DNA of 63,652 bases, taken from NCBI GenBank assembly GCA_900544305.1, contig UQUV01000015.1, positions 1 through 63,652 of the forward strand. The letters run 5' to 3'. The notes below the pieces were generated by a model, which was given only the letters and a program-made list of their open reading frames with translations, searched no databases and had not been told where the DNA came from. A program made the translations under genes and the position numbers. The stretch comes from an uncultured Porphyromonadaceae bacterium (GTDB lineage Bacteria; Bacteroidota; Bacteroidia; Bacteroidales; Muribaculaceae). How positions within the stretch are numbered: position 1 is the stretch's first letter; every line of letters starts with the position of its first letter. This document shows, in pieces, positions 1 to 8,288 of this stretch.

Positions 1-141
1 CACCGATTCTATTGTTTAATTTTAATTTCTCGGTAATTTTTTACCGAAGTATTGTCATATATGAATTAAAGTTGCCACAAAATTACTAATACTCCGCGAA
101 TATTCCTCGCAAAACAGCGGTAAAATTACGCGCCATTTTTC

Positions 142-172
142 TTGTAGCCGCATCCTACATTCACTACTTTTG
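142..172 (+). promoter_or_regulatory. Bacteroidota-type promoter of the GSCFA gene
   Basis: A TTG at 142-144 and a TACTTTTG box at 165-172 are 20 bp apart, which fits the Bacteroidota primary sigma factor pattern (TTG, 19-21 bp, TAnnTTTG). Transcription would begin near 180, just ahead of the ATG at 193. No other feature is seen in 1-192. Confidence 0.65.
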
Positions 173-192
173 TAAAAGCTAAACAAACGGAT

Positions 193-1140
193 ATGGAATT
201 TCGGACAAAAATAGAACTGCAACGCTTTCAGCCCGCCATTGGGCACGATGAAAAAATCATGATGCTCGGCTCATGCTTTACGGAAAATATCGGTGAAAGA
301 CTGACGAGGGGCATGTTTGGCGTTGACATCAATCCGTTCGGCACACTCTACAATCCGGCAAGCATAGCCAAGTCGATAGACAGGCTGCTGGAGAAACGTG
401 AATTTTCGAAAGAAGAACTATTCGAATATCAAGGCACATGGCACAGCTTCGCCCACCACTCGCGCTTTTCAAGCAGCAATCCGGACACGGCTCTGGAACG
501 CATCAACGAACGGTTCCACAAGGCTGCAAACAATCTCCACCGGGCGCGCCATCTGATTATCACTTTCGGTACGGCATTCGTATTTTCACTGGAAGAAAAT
601 GGAGAAATCGTAGCTAACTGCCACAAACTGCCGGCGGCACGATTCCGCCGCACACGGCTTTCAGTCGATGAAATTGTAGAGGAATGGACTGCCCTGCTCC
701 ATCGTCTTTTAGAAGGCAATCCCAATTTATGCATAACATTCACGGTCAGTCCAATCCGTCATCTTGCCGACGGAGCCCACGGCAACCAGCTCAGCAAGTC
801 TACGCTTCTGCTTGCCGTCGACCGTCTTACGGAAGCCATTCCGCAATGCCGCTATTTTCCGTCGTATGAAATCCAATTGGATGAACTTCGCGACTACCGC
901 TTCTATGCAGCCGACATGACCCATCCCTCGGAAGTGGCCATCGACTATATCTATTCCCGCTTTTCCGAAGCCTGCTTTTCCGACTCGGCGCAACAGGCTG
1001 CCACCGACTGCGAAAAACTCTACCGCCAAATGCACCACCGTCCGCTCACGGACAACGCCGAGGCCATAACGCGTTTCAAGGCATCTACCGAGAAACTGCG
1101 CCAACAGCTTCTCGACAGATACCCGTATCTGAACATCTAA
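193..1140 (+). CDS. GSCFA domain-containing protein
   Basis: This 315-residue protein carries the motif GSCFT at residues 26-30, which gives the GSCFA family its name, and a late DMTH motif at 241-244. The two resemble the first and last blocks (Ser, and Asp-x-x-His) of SGNH-type hydrolases, so S27, D241 and H244 are candidate catalytic residues. There is no signal peptide, so it is probably cytoplasmic. The substrate is unknown; GSCFA proteins are common in Bacteroidota and Proteobacteria but are little characterised. The ATG at 193 follows a good promoter at normal distance. The gene converges on the next one, and the two stop codons overlap by 4 bp at 1137-1140. The family call is firm; hydrolase activity is inferred. 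Confidence 0.85.
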   Translation: MEFRTKIELQRFQPAIGHDEKIMMLGSCFTENIGERLTRGMFGVDINPFGTLYNPASIAKSIDRLLEKREFSKEELFEYQGTWHSFAHHSRFSSSNPDTALERINERFHKAANNLHRARHLIITFGTAFVFSLEENGEIVANCHKLPAARFRRTRLSVDEIVEEWTALLHRLLEGNPNLCITFTVSPIRHLADGAHGNQLSKSTLLLAVDRLTEAIPQCRYFPSYEIQLDELRDYRFYAADMTHPSEVAIDYIYSRFSEACFSDSAQQAATDCEKLYRQMHHRPLTDNAEAITRFKASTEKLRQQLLDRYPYLNI

Positions 1141-2915
1141 TAGGAGGTCTTTTCCATCACCCCATCTTCATCGCTCAACAGCTTGTAAAGCACTGGGTCG
1201 CGAAGAATTTCATCAATGGCATACCGCTTGCCGTCGACAAGCACATAACGGCAGAACAGCCGTACGCCGTGGCTGTAGTCCACATAACGGTCGTGATGCA
1301 CACCACTCAGCGGCTGAATGGATTTTCCGTCGGGATAGTGCCAGCCATAGATAAACACCCGGCCACCTTCCGTCAGACGGTTGGTAATGACAATGTCCTT
1401 CTTATGTCCCGTAATCAGTGCCGACAAAGGCATTCCGACAGAATCGCGAGAGGCTTCAATCAATCGGTTATGTTCGGTAAATACAGGAATTGTTATCATC
1501 GTCATGTCGGGAGTCATCGGGTGAGGCATCAGTTTGACTGCACTGTGACGCGCCACCAAATCCGACATTTTTCGTGTAGGCAGTGTAGCGCCTAAAGCAT
1601 CTGCTATACGTTGTGCCGTTCCCGGAAGCATCGGAATACGCACAAAATCGGAATCCGAACCAACGGACAAAACATCGGGAAGCACTGCCAGTTCTACTGC
1701 ATGGCTCTTGCCGGCCGCATCGCAAAGTGTATCCTTGATGACAACGACACGACGGAACGCATCGGGCATATTCCCGGCCGTAAGTTCGTTGAAAATGGCA
1801 TTTTCACGGTCGTCCAGCTCCACATTTTCAATCTTCGCCATAAACTCCTGCCCGCCCACAGCATTTTCCTTGCGTGGCGGTATGCGCAATAGCGGCAACT
1901 GTTCGACAGCGGGCTGAATGTAGTCGGTATAGGCCGGTTCTCCCCAAAAGCGGTAAGCCTTTTCATTGTGCTTCGTATCGAAAAGAAGGCTATGGATAAA
2001 CCCGTTTTTCTCCACCAGCACCGTATGATAAATTTCCCGTTTCGGATTCGTTTTCAATAGAAAAAGCACCTGACGGTCACGCGTACGGAACATTTTCATT
2101 TCCTCCGTATCCCGGCTCTTCCATTTCCAGCCCAGGTTTTCCTGCAAATATTGCTGCATCACCTGCGAACGGTACCACGTTCCGCCCGTAGCCGAAACAA
2201 AGGGCTTTCCGTTAAGCAGAGCGTTCACATCGTCGTAGCAAATCACAGCCAGATGGTGGTCATCGGAACGCTTCAACCATTCTGTGAGTTTCTTGCCATA
2301 GCGTTCCGCTTCCCAGTTATAGTTGCTGTCGAGAAACACGATACGTTTCACATAATCGGGTATCGTTTCCGAAGCGTCCATAATGGCAAACGGCACATTA
2401 CCACCACCGCTATGTCCGCTCAGTACGACAAACGGCTGGTAGTCCTTAAACAGGTCCAGCAGATATTCCGTCAGCGCTTTCAGTTTGGCGTCGCCACCTT
2501 CAGTGGTTTTCCGCCAGTTGCCCCAACTTTTCGAGGAAGCCTCCAGATATACCGTCACCCAGTTATATTCCGGCGACTGTTCACGCACGAAACGAGTCTG
2601 CGCACCAATATGCTGAATGGCAAAATGCCAATCGTCACCCGGCGCAAGCTGTCGGCCGATGGTCCACTCCGTCGTGTTGCCATTAGGCAATCCGTACAGC
2701 ACCAGTGCCGTCGGTTTCGTTGCATCGAAATCGTCCACTGCCGGCGCATTGATTTCCACTTTCACATTCGGCTCATAGTTGAAAGCCGCCACCTGCTCGT
2801 CAAAATACGGGCTCGTCACAAATCCCGGCAAAACCACCGGTTTCGGGAAGGCATCCGCCACGCCGAAAATCAGCATGGCGGACAATCCCATTACAAGTTT
2901 TCTAAAACAGTTCAT
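1137..2915 (-). CDS. secreted alpha/beta-hydrolase-like protein
   Basis: The 592-residue product starts with a signal peptide (residues 1-22, cleavage near ADA-F), so it is exported to the periplasm or cell surface. An alpha/beta-hydrolase core occupies the N-terminal third: a strand TALVLYGLPNGN, then FVVLSGHSGGGN at 162-173, a GxSxG nucleophile elbow with Ser169. The following segment RIVFLDSNYN resembles the strand that carries the acid residue. The C-terminal half is not a recognised domain. The protein could be an esterase or peptidase, but no substrate can be assigned. It lies 49 bp after the gene at 2965-3780 on the same strand, so the two may be co-transcribed. Confidence 0.6.
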   Translation of the reverse strand: MNCFRKLVMGLSAMLIFGVADAFPKPVVLPGFVTSPYFDEQVAAFNYEPNVKVEINAPAVDDFDATKPTALVLYGLPNGNTTEWTIGRQLAPGDDWHFAIQHIGAQTRFVREQSPEYNWVTVYLEASSKSWGNWRKTTEGGDAKLKALTEYLLDLFKDYQPFVVLSGHSGGGNVPFAIMDASETIPDYVKRIVFLDSNYNWEAERYGKKLTEWLKRSDDHHLAVICYDDVNALLNGKPFVSATGGTWYRSQVMQQYLQENLGWKWKSRDTEEMKMFRTRDRQVLFLLKTNPKREIYHTVLVEKNGFIHSLLFDTKHNEKAYRFWGEPAYTDYIQPAVEQLPLLRIPPRKENAVGGQEFMAKIENVELDDRENAIFNELTAGNMPDAFRRVVVIKDTLCDAAGKSHAVELAVLPDVLSVGSDSDFVRIPMLPGTAQRIADALGATLPTRKMSDLVARHSAVKLMPHPMTPDMTMITIPVFTEHNRLIEASRDSVGMPLSALITGHKKDIVITNRLTEGGRVFIYGWHYPDGKSIQPLSGVHHDRYVDYSHGVRLFCRYVLVDGKRYAIDEILRDPVLYKLLSDEDGVMEKTSY

Positions 2916-2964
2916 TTTTTCACAGTCAGTTTTAAAGTTTTTTCAACACGCTAAGATACAATTT

Positions 2965-3780
2965 TTAATTGTTCTCGATGTAATTTTCCTTTTCGAGATA
3001 ATAAATGGCTTCTCCTTTGTCGCCGTTTTCCAAATCGGTCAGTTCTACTTTGAAAACCCGATAGGGTAATGATGACGGTTTGGTGGGTTCGGCAACAGTC
3101 AGATAATAAGCGATGCCATATTCATCAGCCTCATAATATTCCTTGATTTGCTGTTTCATCAGCACCGCAACTTCTTCACCGTCTACCCAAACCTTTATTC
3201 CTGCCTTGTCGATGGTCGGAGCGAGATTGTCGCATTTTGCCGCGTTGTTGGTTGCTGACTGTTGAATTCCGGACAAATCCTCTTTATGCTGTGTGTTTAT
3301 AATGTTTTTGTTGGCAAGATACCTTGTCAGGCTCATCGGACGAACATAAATCTGATAAGTCGGCACACCTCCCATAATCTGGAACACATGCAATCCGTAT
3401 GCCTCTATTCTATGATACTTAATATTCAAGGTTGTATCTCTGTCGGCAATAACATTCCATCCCCAGAACTCCAGTCGCAAGTCATCCGTTTTCATTCCGG
3501 GTTCCATCGTGTGAGGATAGGTATCCATGTCTATTGCACCGATATTGCTATATTTTCCTTTCGGGACAGTGATTTGATATTGGCCTTCGTCATCGGTTTT
3601 TGTTTCAAACAATACGTCAAACATCGAATTTTGAAACATGACCGAACAATTGCGTATGGTATTGCCGTCATAATCGGACACAATACCCTTTATTGTTACA
3701 GAATCTTTCGGCGTTTGCCCGTAGGTGAGAGAATTGGCACATAAAAGCAAGGCCAACATTGTTTTTACTTTCGCATTCAT
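2965..3780 (-). CDS. secreted hypothetical with carboxypeptidase-regulatory-like domain
   Basis: The 271-residue protein has a signal peptide (residues 1-21, ending in TYGQ). It is followed at about 28-100 by a beta-sandwich of the CarboxypepD_reg-like type, seen in the pattern KGIVSDYDGNTIRNCSV followed by DDEGQYQITVPKGKY. The rest (about 100-271) is unrecognised; part of it (RPMSLTRYLANKNI) recalls the tail of plug-like regions in outer-membrane proteins, but there is no barrel. Envelope location is likely, function unknown. A possible -7 box on the minus strand (TACTTTTG, complement of 3891-3898) lies about 110 bp upstream, without a clear TTG element. Confidence 0.55.
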   Translation of the reverse strand: MNAKVKTMLALLLCANSLTYGQTPKDSVTIKGIVSDYDGNTIRNCSVMFQNSMFDVLFETKTDDEGQYQITVPKGKYSNIGAIDMDTYPHTMEPGMKTDDLRLEFWGWNVIADRDTTLNIKYHRIEAYGLHVFQIMGGVPTYQIYVRPMSLTRYLANKNIINTQHKEDLSGIQQSATNNAAKCDNLAPTIDKAGIKVWVDGEEVAVLMKQQIKEYYEADEYGIAYYLTVAEPTKPSSLPYRVFKVELTDLENGDKGEAIYYLEKENYIENN

Positions 3781-3950
3781 TTAATTTACAATTTATTATT
3801 CGAGAACAGTGTCCGGTTGCTCAATGCGGTCAGGCATCCAACCGAACATTTAACCATCCTACCACAGGAGCTATTTTGTAATAAGGTCTGCAAAAGTAGG
3901 CACTTTTTTCTCTTCTCCTTTCTATCCGTGTGTTATTATATTTTAATTGC

Positions 3951-4105
3951 ATAGGCTACGGCTCGGGATAATCAAATTTGAAAACGCTGTTTTCATTTGC
4001 TTCTGCTCTCGCCTTGCACTTCTTTACAGAAGATAGGCCGCGGCTCGGGATAAAAAATCAAGCAAGCTTGTTTTTTCTCCGCTCGCCTTGCACTATCTTT
4101 GCAAT
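3951..4105 (+). repeat. two tandem ~82-bp hairpin units ahead of murF-alr
   Basis: Two units of the same family as 8077-8258 stand head to tail, with ATAGG starts at 3951 and 4033 (82 bp apart). Each has the flank CGGCTCGGGATAA, a hairpin, then CTCGCCTTGCAC before a -7 position. The hairpin in unit 1 pairs 3973-3977 and 3980-3985 with 3989-3999, with a 2-nt bulge. In unit 2 4052-4057 and 4059-4062 pair with 4067-4076, with a 1-nt bulge. The rest of the 3781-4161 gap holds only weak promoter signals. Confidence 0.7.
4068..4101 (+). promoter_or_regulatory. promoter of murF-alr, at the end of repeat unit 2
   Basis: A TATCTTTG box at 4094-4101 matches TAnnTTTG and is the -7 position of the second repeat unit. 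The nearest TTG, at 4068-4070, gives a spacing of 23 bp, slightly long, and lies inside the repeat hairpin. The equivalent position of the first unit (TTCTTTAC, about 4020-4027) is degenerate, so only the unit nearest the gene keeps a good box. Confidence 0.5.
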
Positions 4106-4161
4106 TGAAAGGAGCCACACCCTTTGATAAGGGCGACGGCCGGTAAACAAGGATAGACAAA

Positions 4162-6630
4162 ATGGAATATTCAATACTTGAAATAGCCGACATTCTGGAG
4201 GCCAAAATCGACAACTTGCACAATGCAAGCATCGATACACTTCTGACTGACTCGCGCTCGCTGACTTATCCGGAAAAATCGCTTTTTTTCGCCATCCGGA
4301 CAAAGTGCAACGACGGGCATAAATTTATCAACCAGCTTTATCACAAAGGAGTACGCAACTTTGTAGTGGAAAAATTGCCCGAGCAGGTCCCGGAAGATGC
4401 CAATTTCCTGCAAGTAAAAAGCACAACTGCCGCCCTGCAGGAGCTGGCCGCCTACCATCGTCGGCGCTTCAACATTCCCGTAATTGCCATTACGGGCAGT
4501 AGCGGAAAGACTTCGGTCAAGGAATGGCTCTACCAGCTTCTGCGCGACGACTACAACATCGTGCGCAGTCCGCGAAGCTACAACTCACAGATTGGCGTGC
4601 CGTTGTCCATTTGGGACATCGACCAAAATACGGAACTCGCCATCATTGAAGCCGGCGTGTCGAAACGCGACGAAATGCAAATTCTTGAACGCATCATCCA
4701 ACCTACGGCAGTAGCCATTACCAATATCGGCAGCGAACATCAGGAAGGCTTCGCTTCGATTGAGGAGAAATGCGTGGAAAAGCTGCGCCTGTCACGCCAT
4801 TGCAACAGCATCATCTACAACAACGACGACTCCGTTATCTACAACGGCATTATCGACCTCGCCTACGGCACGCAGGAACTTTGCTGGTCACGCACGAACA
4901 GCGATGCACCGCTCTTCATATCGTCGATACAGCGCGGAAAAAACGAAACGACCATCCACTATTCCTACCTGATGCTCGACGGACGCACCATCACGCTTCC
5001 GTTCACAGAGGAACACGACATCGAAAATGCCCTCACCTGTCTGGCCGTGATGCTCTACCTGCGAGTGCCGCGCAAAGCAATCAGCGAACGCTTCTCACGT
5101 CTGACTGCCACAGGTACACGCATCGACGTGTCGGAAGCGGTAAACAACTGCATGCTGATTCACGACACTTATACCAGCGACTACCTTTCACTCGACACGT
5201 CGCTTGACTTTATGATGCGCCGTGCCATCGACAACCGCAAACCGACTGTCATCCTCTCGGATGTCATGAAGGAAAACATTCCGGCGGAAAAGGTATATCA
5301 GAAAATTGCCGAACTTCTGCGGCTACGCAACGTCGACCGACTGATTGGTATCGGACCGAACATTTCGCAACACAGCCACCTGTTCCCGGCACAATCGCGC
5401 TTTTTCAGCACTACCCGCGAATTCCTCGACACGATGAAGGCCGACGATTTCGCCAATGAACTGATTCTGCTGAAAGGTGCACCCGATTTCCATTTTGAAC
5501 TGATTACTGAGCTGTTGGAAGCCCGTCAGCACGAATCGGTGCTGGAGGTGAACCTCGACGCTCTTGTCTATAACTTCAATTTCTACCGTTCCCACCTGAA
5601 CCGCGACACGAAAATCGTGTGCATGCTGAAGGCCTCGGGTTATGGAGCCGGTTCCTACGAACTGGCAAAGACGCTTCAGGACCAGGGTGCTTCCTACATT
5701 GCCGTTGCGGCTCACGACGAAGGCGTAGACCTTCGCGAAGCAGGCATTTCCATGCCGATTATGGTGCTGAATCCGAAGGTGGTCAACTACAAGTCGCTGT
5801 TCGACTACCGCCTGGAACCGGAAATTTTCAGTTTCGACATGTGCCGTGAAATTATCTACGAAGCAAAGAAACTGGGAGTGGAGGACTACCCTATCCATAT
5901 CAAGATTGACACCGGCATGCACCGCTTGGGCTTCATCTATGAAGAACTGCCGGAACTCATCGAACTGCTGAAAAACCAGTCGTATGTCCGCCCGATTTCG
6001 ATATTTTCCCATCTGGCTACAGCCGACGACTTTGAGAAAACCGACTATGCACGGATGCAGCTCGACTACTTCGACCGCTGCTGCAAGCTGTTTACCGAGA
6101 GTTTTCCGTTCCCGATTATGCGCCATATCCTGAACACCGACGGCATTCTGCGTTTCCCCGAACACCAGTACGAGATGGTGCGTCTGGGCATCGGACTTTA
6201 CGGCATCCCTACACTCGGCAACGGCATAGACAACGACCTGCGCACAGTGTCATCGCTCCATTCGGTCATTATCCAAATCCGCGAATGGCCGGCAGGCACG
6301 ACCATCGGCTACGGTTGCCACGGCAAACTCGAACGCCCGTCGCGCATTGCCACTATTCCGTTGGGCTATGCCGACGGATTCAACCGACGTCTCGGACGGG
6401 GAGTCGGCGAAGTTTATATCAACGGCAAGCGTGTTCCTACGGTGGGCAACATCTGCATGGACCTGTTTATGGCCGATGTCACTGACGTGGCCTGCAAGAT
6501 TGGCGACAAAGTGGAAATTTTCGGCGACCATGTGACCGCCACGGAAATTGCCGACAAGTTGGGCACCATCCCCTACGAGGTTCTGACCTCGGTTTCCACC
6601 CGTGTGAAACGCATTTACTATCGCGAATAA
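4162..6630 (+). CDS. murF-alr: bifunctional UDP-MurNAc-tripeptide:D-Ala-D-Ala ligase / alanine racemase
   Basis: This 822-residue fusion joins two steps of peptidoglycan precursor synthesis and is typical of Bacteroidota. Residues 1 to about 455 are MurF, which ligates D-Ala-D-Ala to UDP-MurNAc-tripeptide. Its ATP-binding loop is TGSSGKTS at 111-118, with a Mur-ligase central domain (EAGVSKRDEM, ITNIGSEHQEGF) after it. Residues about 460-822 are a PLP-dependent alanine racemase that makes D-alanine: the PLP lysine is K490 in MLKASGYGAGS, and the second catalytic base is Y717 in TIGYGCHG. The PLP motif departs from the common VKADAYGHG form but keeps Lys and Tyr. The product is cytoplasmic. 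The gene is 13 bp ahead of the rRNA methyltransferase gene and probably heads a two-gene operon. Confidence 0.95.
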   Translation: MEYSILEIADILEAKIDNLHNASIDTLLTDSRSLTYPEKSLFFAIRTKCNDGHKFINQLYHKGVRNFVVEKLPEQVPEDANFLQVKSTTAALQELAAYHRRRFNIPVIAITGSSGKTSVKEWLYQLLRDDYNIVRSPRSYNSQIGVPLSIWDIDQNTELAIIEAGVSKRDEMQILERIIQPTAVAITNIGSEHQEGFASIEEKCVEKLRLSRHCNSIIYNNDDSVIYNGIIDLAYGTQELCWSRTNSDAPLFISSIQRGKNETTIHYSYLMLDGRTITLPFTEEHDIENALTCLAVMLYLRVPRKAISERFSRLTATGTRIDVSEAVNNCMLIHDTYTSDYLSLDTSLDFMMRRAIDNRKPTVILSDVMKENIPAEKVYQKIAELLRLRNVDRLIGIGPNISQHSHLFPAQSRFFSTTREFLDTMKADDFANELILLKGAPDFHFELITELLEARQHESVLEVNLDALVYNFNFYRSHLNRDTKIVCMLKASGYGAGSYELAKTLQDQGASYIAVAAHDEGVDLREAGISMPIMVLNPKVVNYKSLFDYRLEPEIFSFDMCREIIYEAKKLGVEDYPIHIKIDTGMHRLGFIYEELPELIELLKNQSYVRPISIFSHLATADDFEKTDYARMQLDYFDRCCKLFTESFPFPIMRHILNTDGILRFPEHQYEMVRLGIGLYGIPTLGNGIDNDLRTVSSLHSVIIQIREWPAGTTIGYGCHGKLERPSRIATIPLGYADGFNRRLGRGVGEVYINGKRVPTVGNICMDLFMADVTDVACKIGDKVEIFGDHVTATEIADKLGTIPYEVLTSVSTRVKRIYYRE

Positions 6631-6643
6631 AACGACAACAGAC

Positions 6644-8020
6644 ATGAACGAAACATTCAAACGACAAATAGAAGAAATATTGCCCGACGAGGCGGAACAG
6701 CTGCTGCAAGCCCTGACCACGGAACCGTCGGTAGCCATACGCGTAAACAACCGGAAAACACCGGCTGCACCCGATTATGCCCGTGTGCCGTGGTGCGACT
6801 GCAGCTACTATCTGCCACGCCGCCCGCAATTCACGTTCGACCCGCTGCTACATGGCGGACACTACTATGTGCAGGATGCTTCGTCGATGTTTATCTACCA
6901 TATCCTCCGCCAGTTGGCCGACGGCCGTGATGTGACCTACCTCGACCTGTGTGCCGCACCGGGAGGAAAAAGCACCACAGCATTGGAGGCATTGACCGAC
7001 AACTCGCTGGTAGTATGCAACGAAATCGATGCCGGACGAGCACAGATTCTGCGCGAAAACATCATCAAGTGGGGTTATCCGAACACTGTCGTCACCAACG
7101 ACAACGCCCGCAAACTGGGCAAGCTGAAAAACTTTTTCGACATCATTGCCGCCGATATGCCCTGCTCGGGCGAAGGCATGTTCCGCAAGGACGAGGAGGC
7201 CGTACGCCAATGGTCGCCGGCACTTGTGGCTGAATGTGCCGAACGTCAAAAGGAAATCGTCGACGACATATGGGGCGCACTGAAGCCGGGAGGACTGTTC
7301 ATCTACAGCACCTGCACTTTCAACCGCGAAGAGAACGAAAAAATGGTGGCCTACATCATTGAGAACTACGAAGCCGAACCGGTAGAAATAACCACACAGC
7401 CGGAATGGAACATCCACGAAGGAATCGACACGCCCTACTCCTGCTATCGCTTCATGCCCCACCGCACGAACGGTGAAGGCTTGTTTGTGGCCGTTGTGCG
7501 CAAAGCCGGCGAAGCGGAAAGCGGAAAGCAAAAACCCGTCAAGCAAAAAGGGAAACCGGCCAAAACACTGCCGCTGCCGAAAGGCTGCACCGAAATGCTT
7601 CTCTCCCCGGAAGAATTCACACTGACCGCCACCACCGAAACTGTCAGCGCCATGCCTGCCGACATGGCGGAACGCATGAAACAGGTTGCCGCCGCTGCCC
7701 GCACCCTCCACTGCGGCATCCCTATGGCCACACTGAAAGGCAAAGACCTGATACCGGAACATGCCCTTGCACTCAGCACCCGTCTGAACCGCGAAGCATT
7801 CCCCTTTGTAGAGATTGACTACGCCACGGCCATTGCCTATCTCCGCGGCGAATCAGTCACGCTCGACGCTGACACCCCGCGCGGATTCGTCATAGTAGCC
7901 TACCAAGGCTGTCCACTGGGCTTCATGAAACATTTGGGCAACCGTTCGAACAACAACTACCCGAAGGAATGGCGCATTCGCAGCTCCTATCTTCCGGATA
8001 CGCCCCCTATCGTTATATAA
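6644..8020 (+). CDS. rRNA cytosine-C5 methyltransferase (RsmF/NOL1-NOP2-Sun family)
   Basis: The 458-residue protein has the class I SAM-binding motif LDLCAAPGGKS near 100-110, and the paired cysteines of m5C RNA methyltransferases: C174 in DMPCSGEGMF and C224 in YSTCTFNREEN. The N-terminal segment (VAIRVNNRKT) is the family's RNA-binding lead-in. The region beyond about 290 corresponds to the extra C-terminal domain of RsmF-like enzymes. It would methylate a 16S rRNA cytosine in the cytoplasm; the exact position cannot be read from sequence. It follows murF-alr by 13 bp. A Lys/Gln-rich linker around 285-305 separates the catalytic core from the C-terminal domain. Confidence 0.9.
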   Translation: MNETFKRQIEEILPDEAEQLLQALTTEPSVAIRVNNRKTPAAPDYARVPWCDCSYYLPRRPQFTFDPLLHGGHYYVQDASSMFIYHILRQLADGRDVTYLDLCAAPGGKSTTALEALTDNSLVVCNEIDAGRAQILRENIIKWGYPNTVVTNDNARKLGKLKNFFDIIAADMPCSGEGMFRKDEEAVRQWSPALVAECAERQKEIVDDIWGALKPGGLFIYSTCTFNREENEKMVAYIIENYEAEPVEITTQPEWNIHEGIDTPYSCYRFMPHRTNGEGLFVAVVRKAGEAESGKQKPVKQKGKPAKTLPLPKGCTEMLLSPEEFTLTATTETVSAMPADMAERMKQVAAAARTLHCGIPMATLKGKDLIPEHALALSTRLNREAFPFVEIDYATAIAYLRGESVTLDADTPRGFVIVAYQGCPLGFMKHLGNRSNNNYPKEWRIRSSYLPDTPPIVI

Positions 8021-8054
8021 GCCAACGAAATATCGAATTTTTCAGTCATTTTAT

Positions 8055-8084
8055 TTGTCAGCCTTACATTAATTCCTATATTTG
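8055..8084 (+). promoter_or_regulatory. first of three promoter boxes ahead of glgB
   Basis: A TTTG with its TTG at 8055-8057 is 19 bp from TATATTTG at 8077-8084, a full Bacteroidota promoter. The same -7 box recurs at 8158-8165 and 8240-8247 inside the tandem repeats, but those two copies lack an obvious TTG at the right distance. Confidence 0.6.
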
Positions 8085-8258
8085 CAGAATATAGGATGCG
8101 GCTCGGGATAAAAATATCGAAACCTGTTTCATATTTTATTCTCCTCTCGCCTTTCACTATATTTGCAGAATATAGGATGCGGCTCGGGATAAAAAATATC
8201 GAAACCTGTTTCATATTTTATTCTCCTCTCGCCTTTCACTATATTTGCAGAATATAGG
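8077..8258 (+). repeat. tandem ~82-bp promoter-bearing hairpin repeats ahead of glgB
   Basis: Two nearly identical units run from one TATATTTG box to the next (8077, 8158 and 8240, so periods of 81 and 82 bp). They differ mainly in the length of one A-run. Each unit reads box, ATAGG, CGGCTCGGGATAA, a hairpin and CTCCTCTCGCCTTTCAC. In the first unit the hairpin pairs 8112-8117 and 8119-8123 with 8126-8136, with C8118 bulged. A leader started at the first box would contain two hairpins, one started at the third box none. No protein is encoded in 8021-8288. Confidence 0.85.
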
Positions 8259-8288
8259 ACAAACAATTTGAATAATTAATCCTTACAT

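Noticed and set aside
6848..7762. 304-residue minus-strand open frame
   Set aside because: It is antisense to the rRNA methyltransferase gene, which has intact catalytic motifs.
8077..8258. CRISPR array
   Set aside because: Only two units of ~82 bp without short identical repeats and unique spacers; they carry promoter boxes and hairpins instead.
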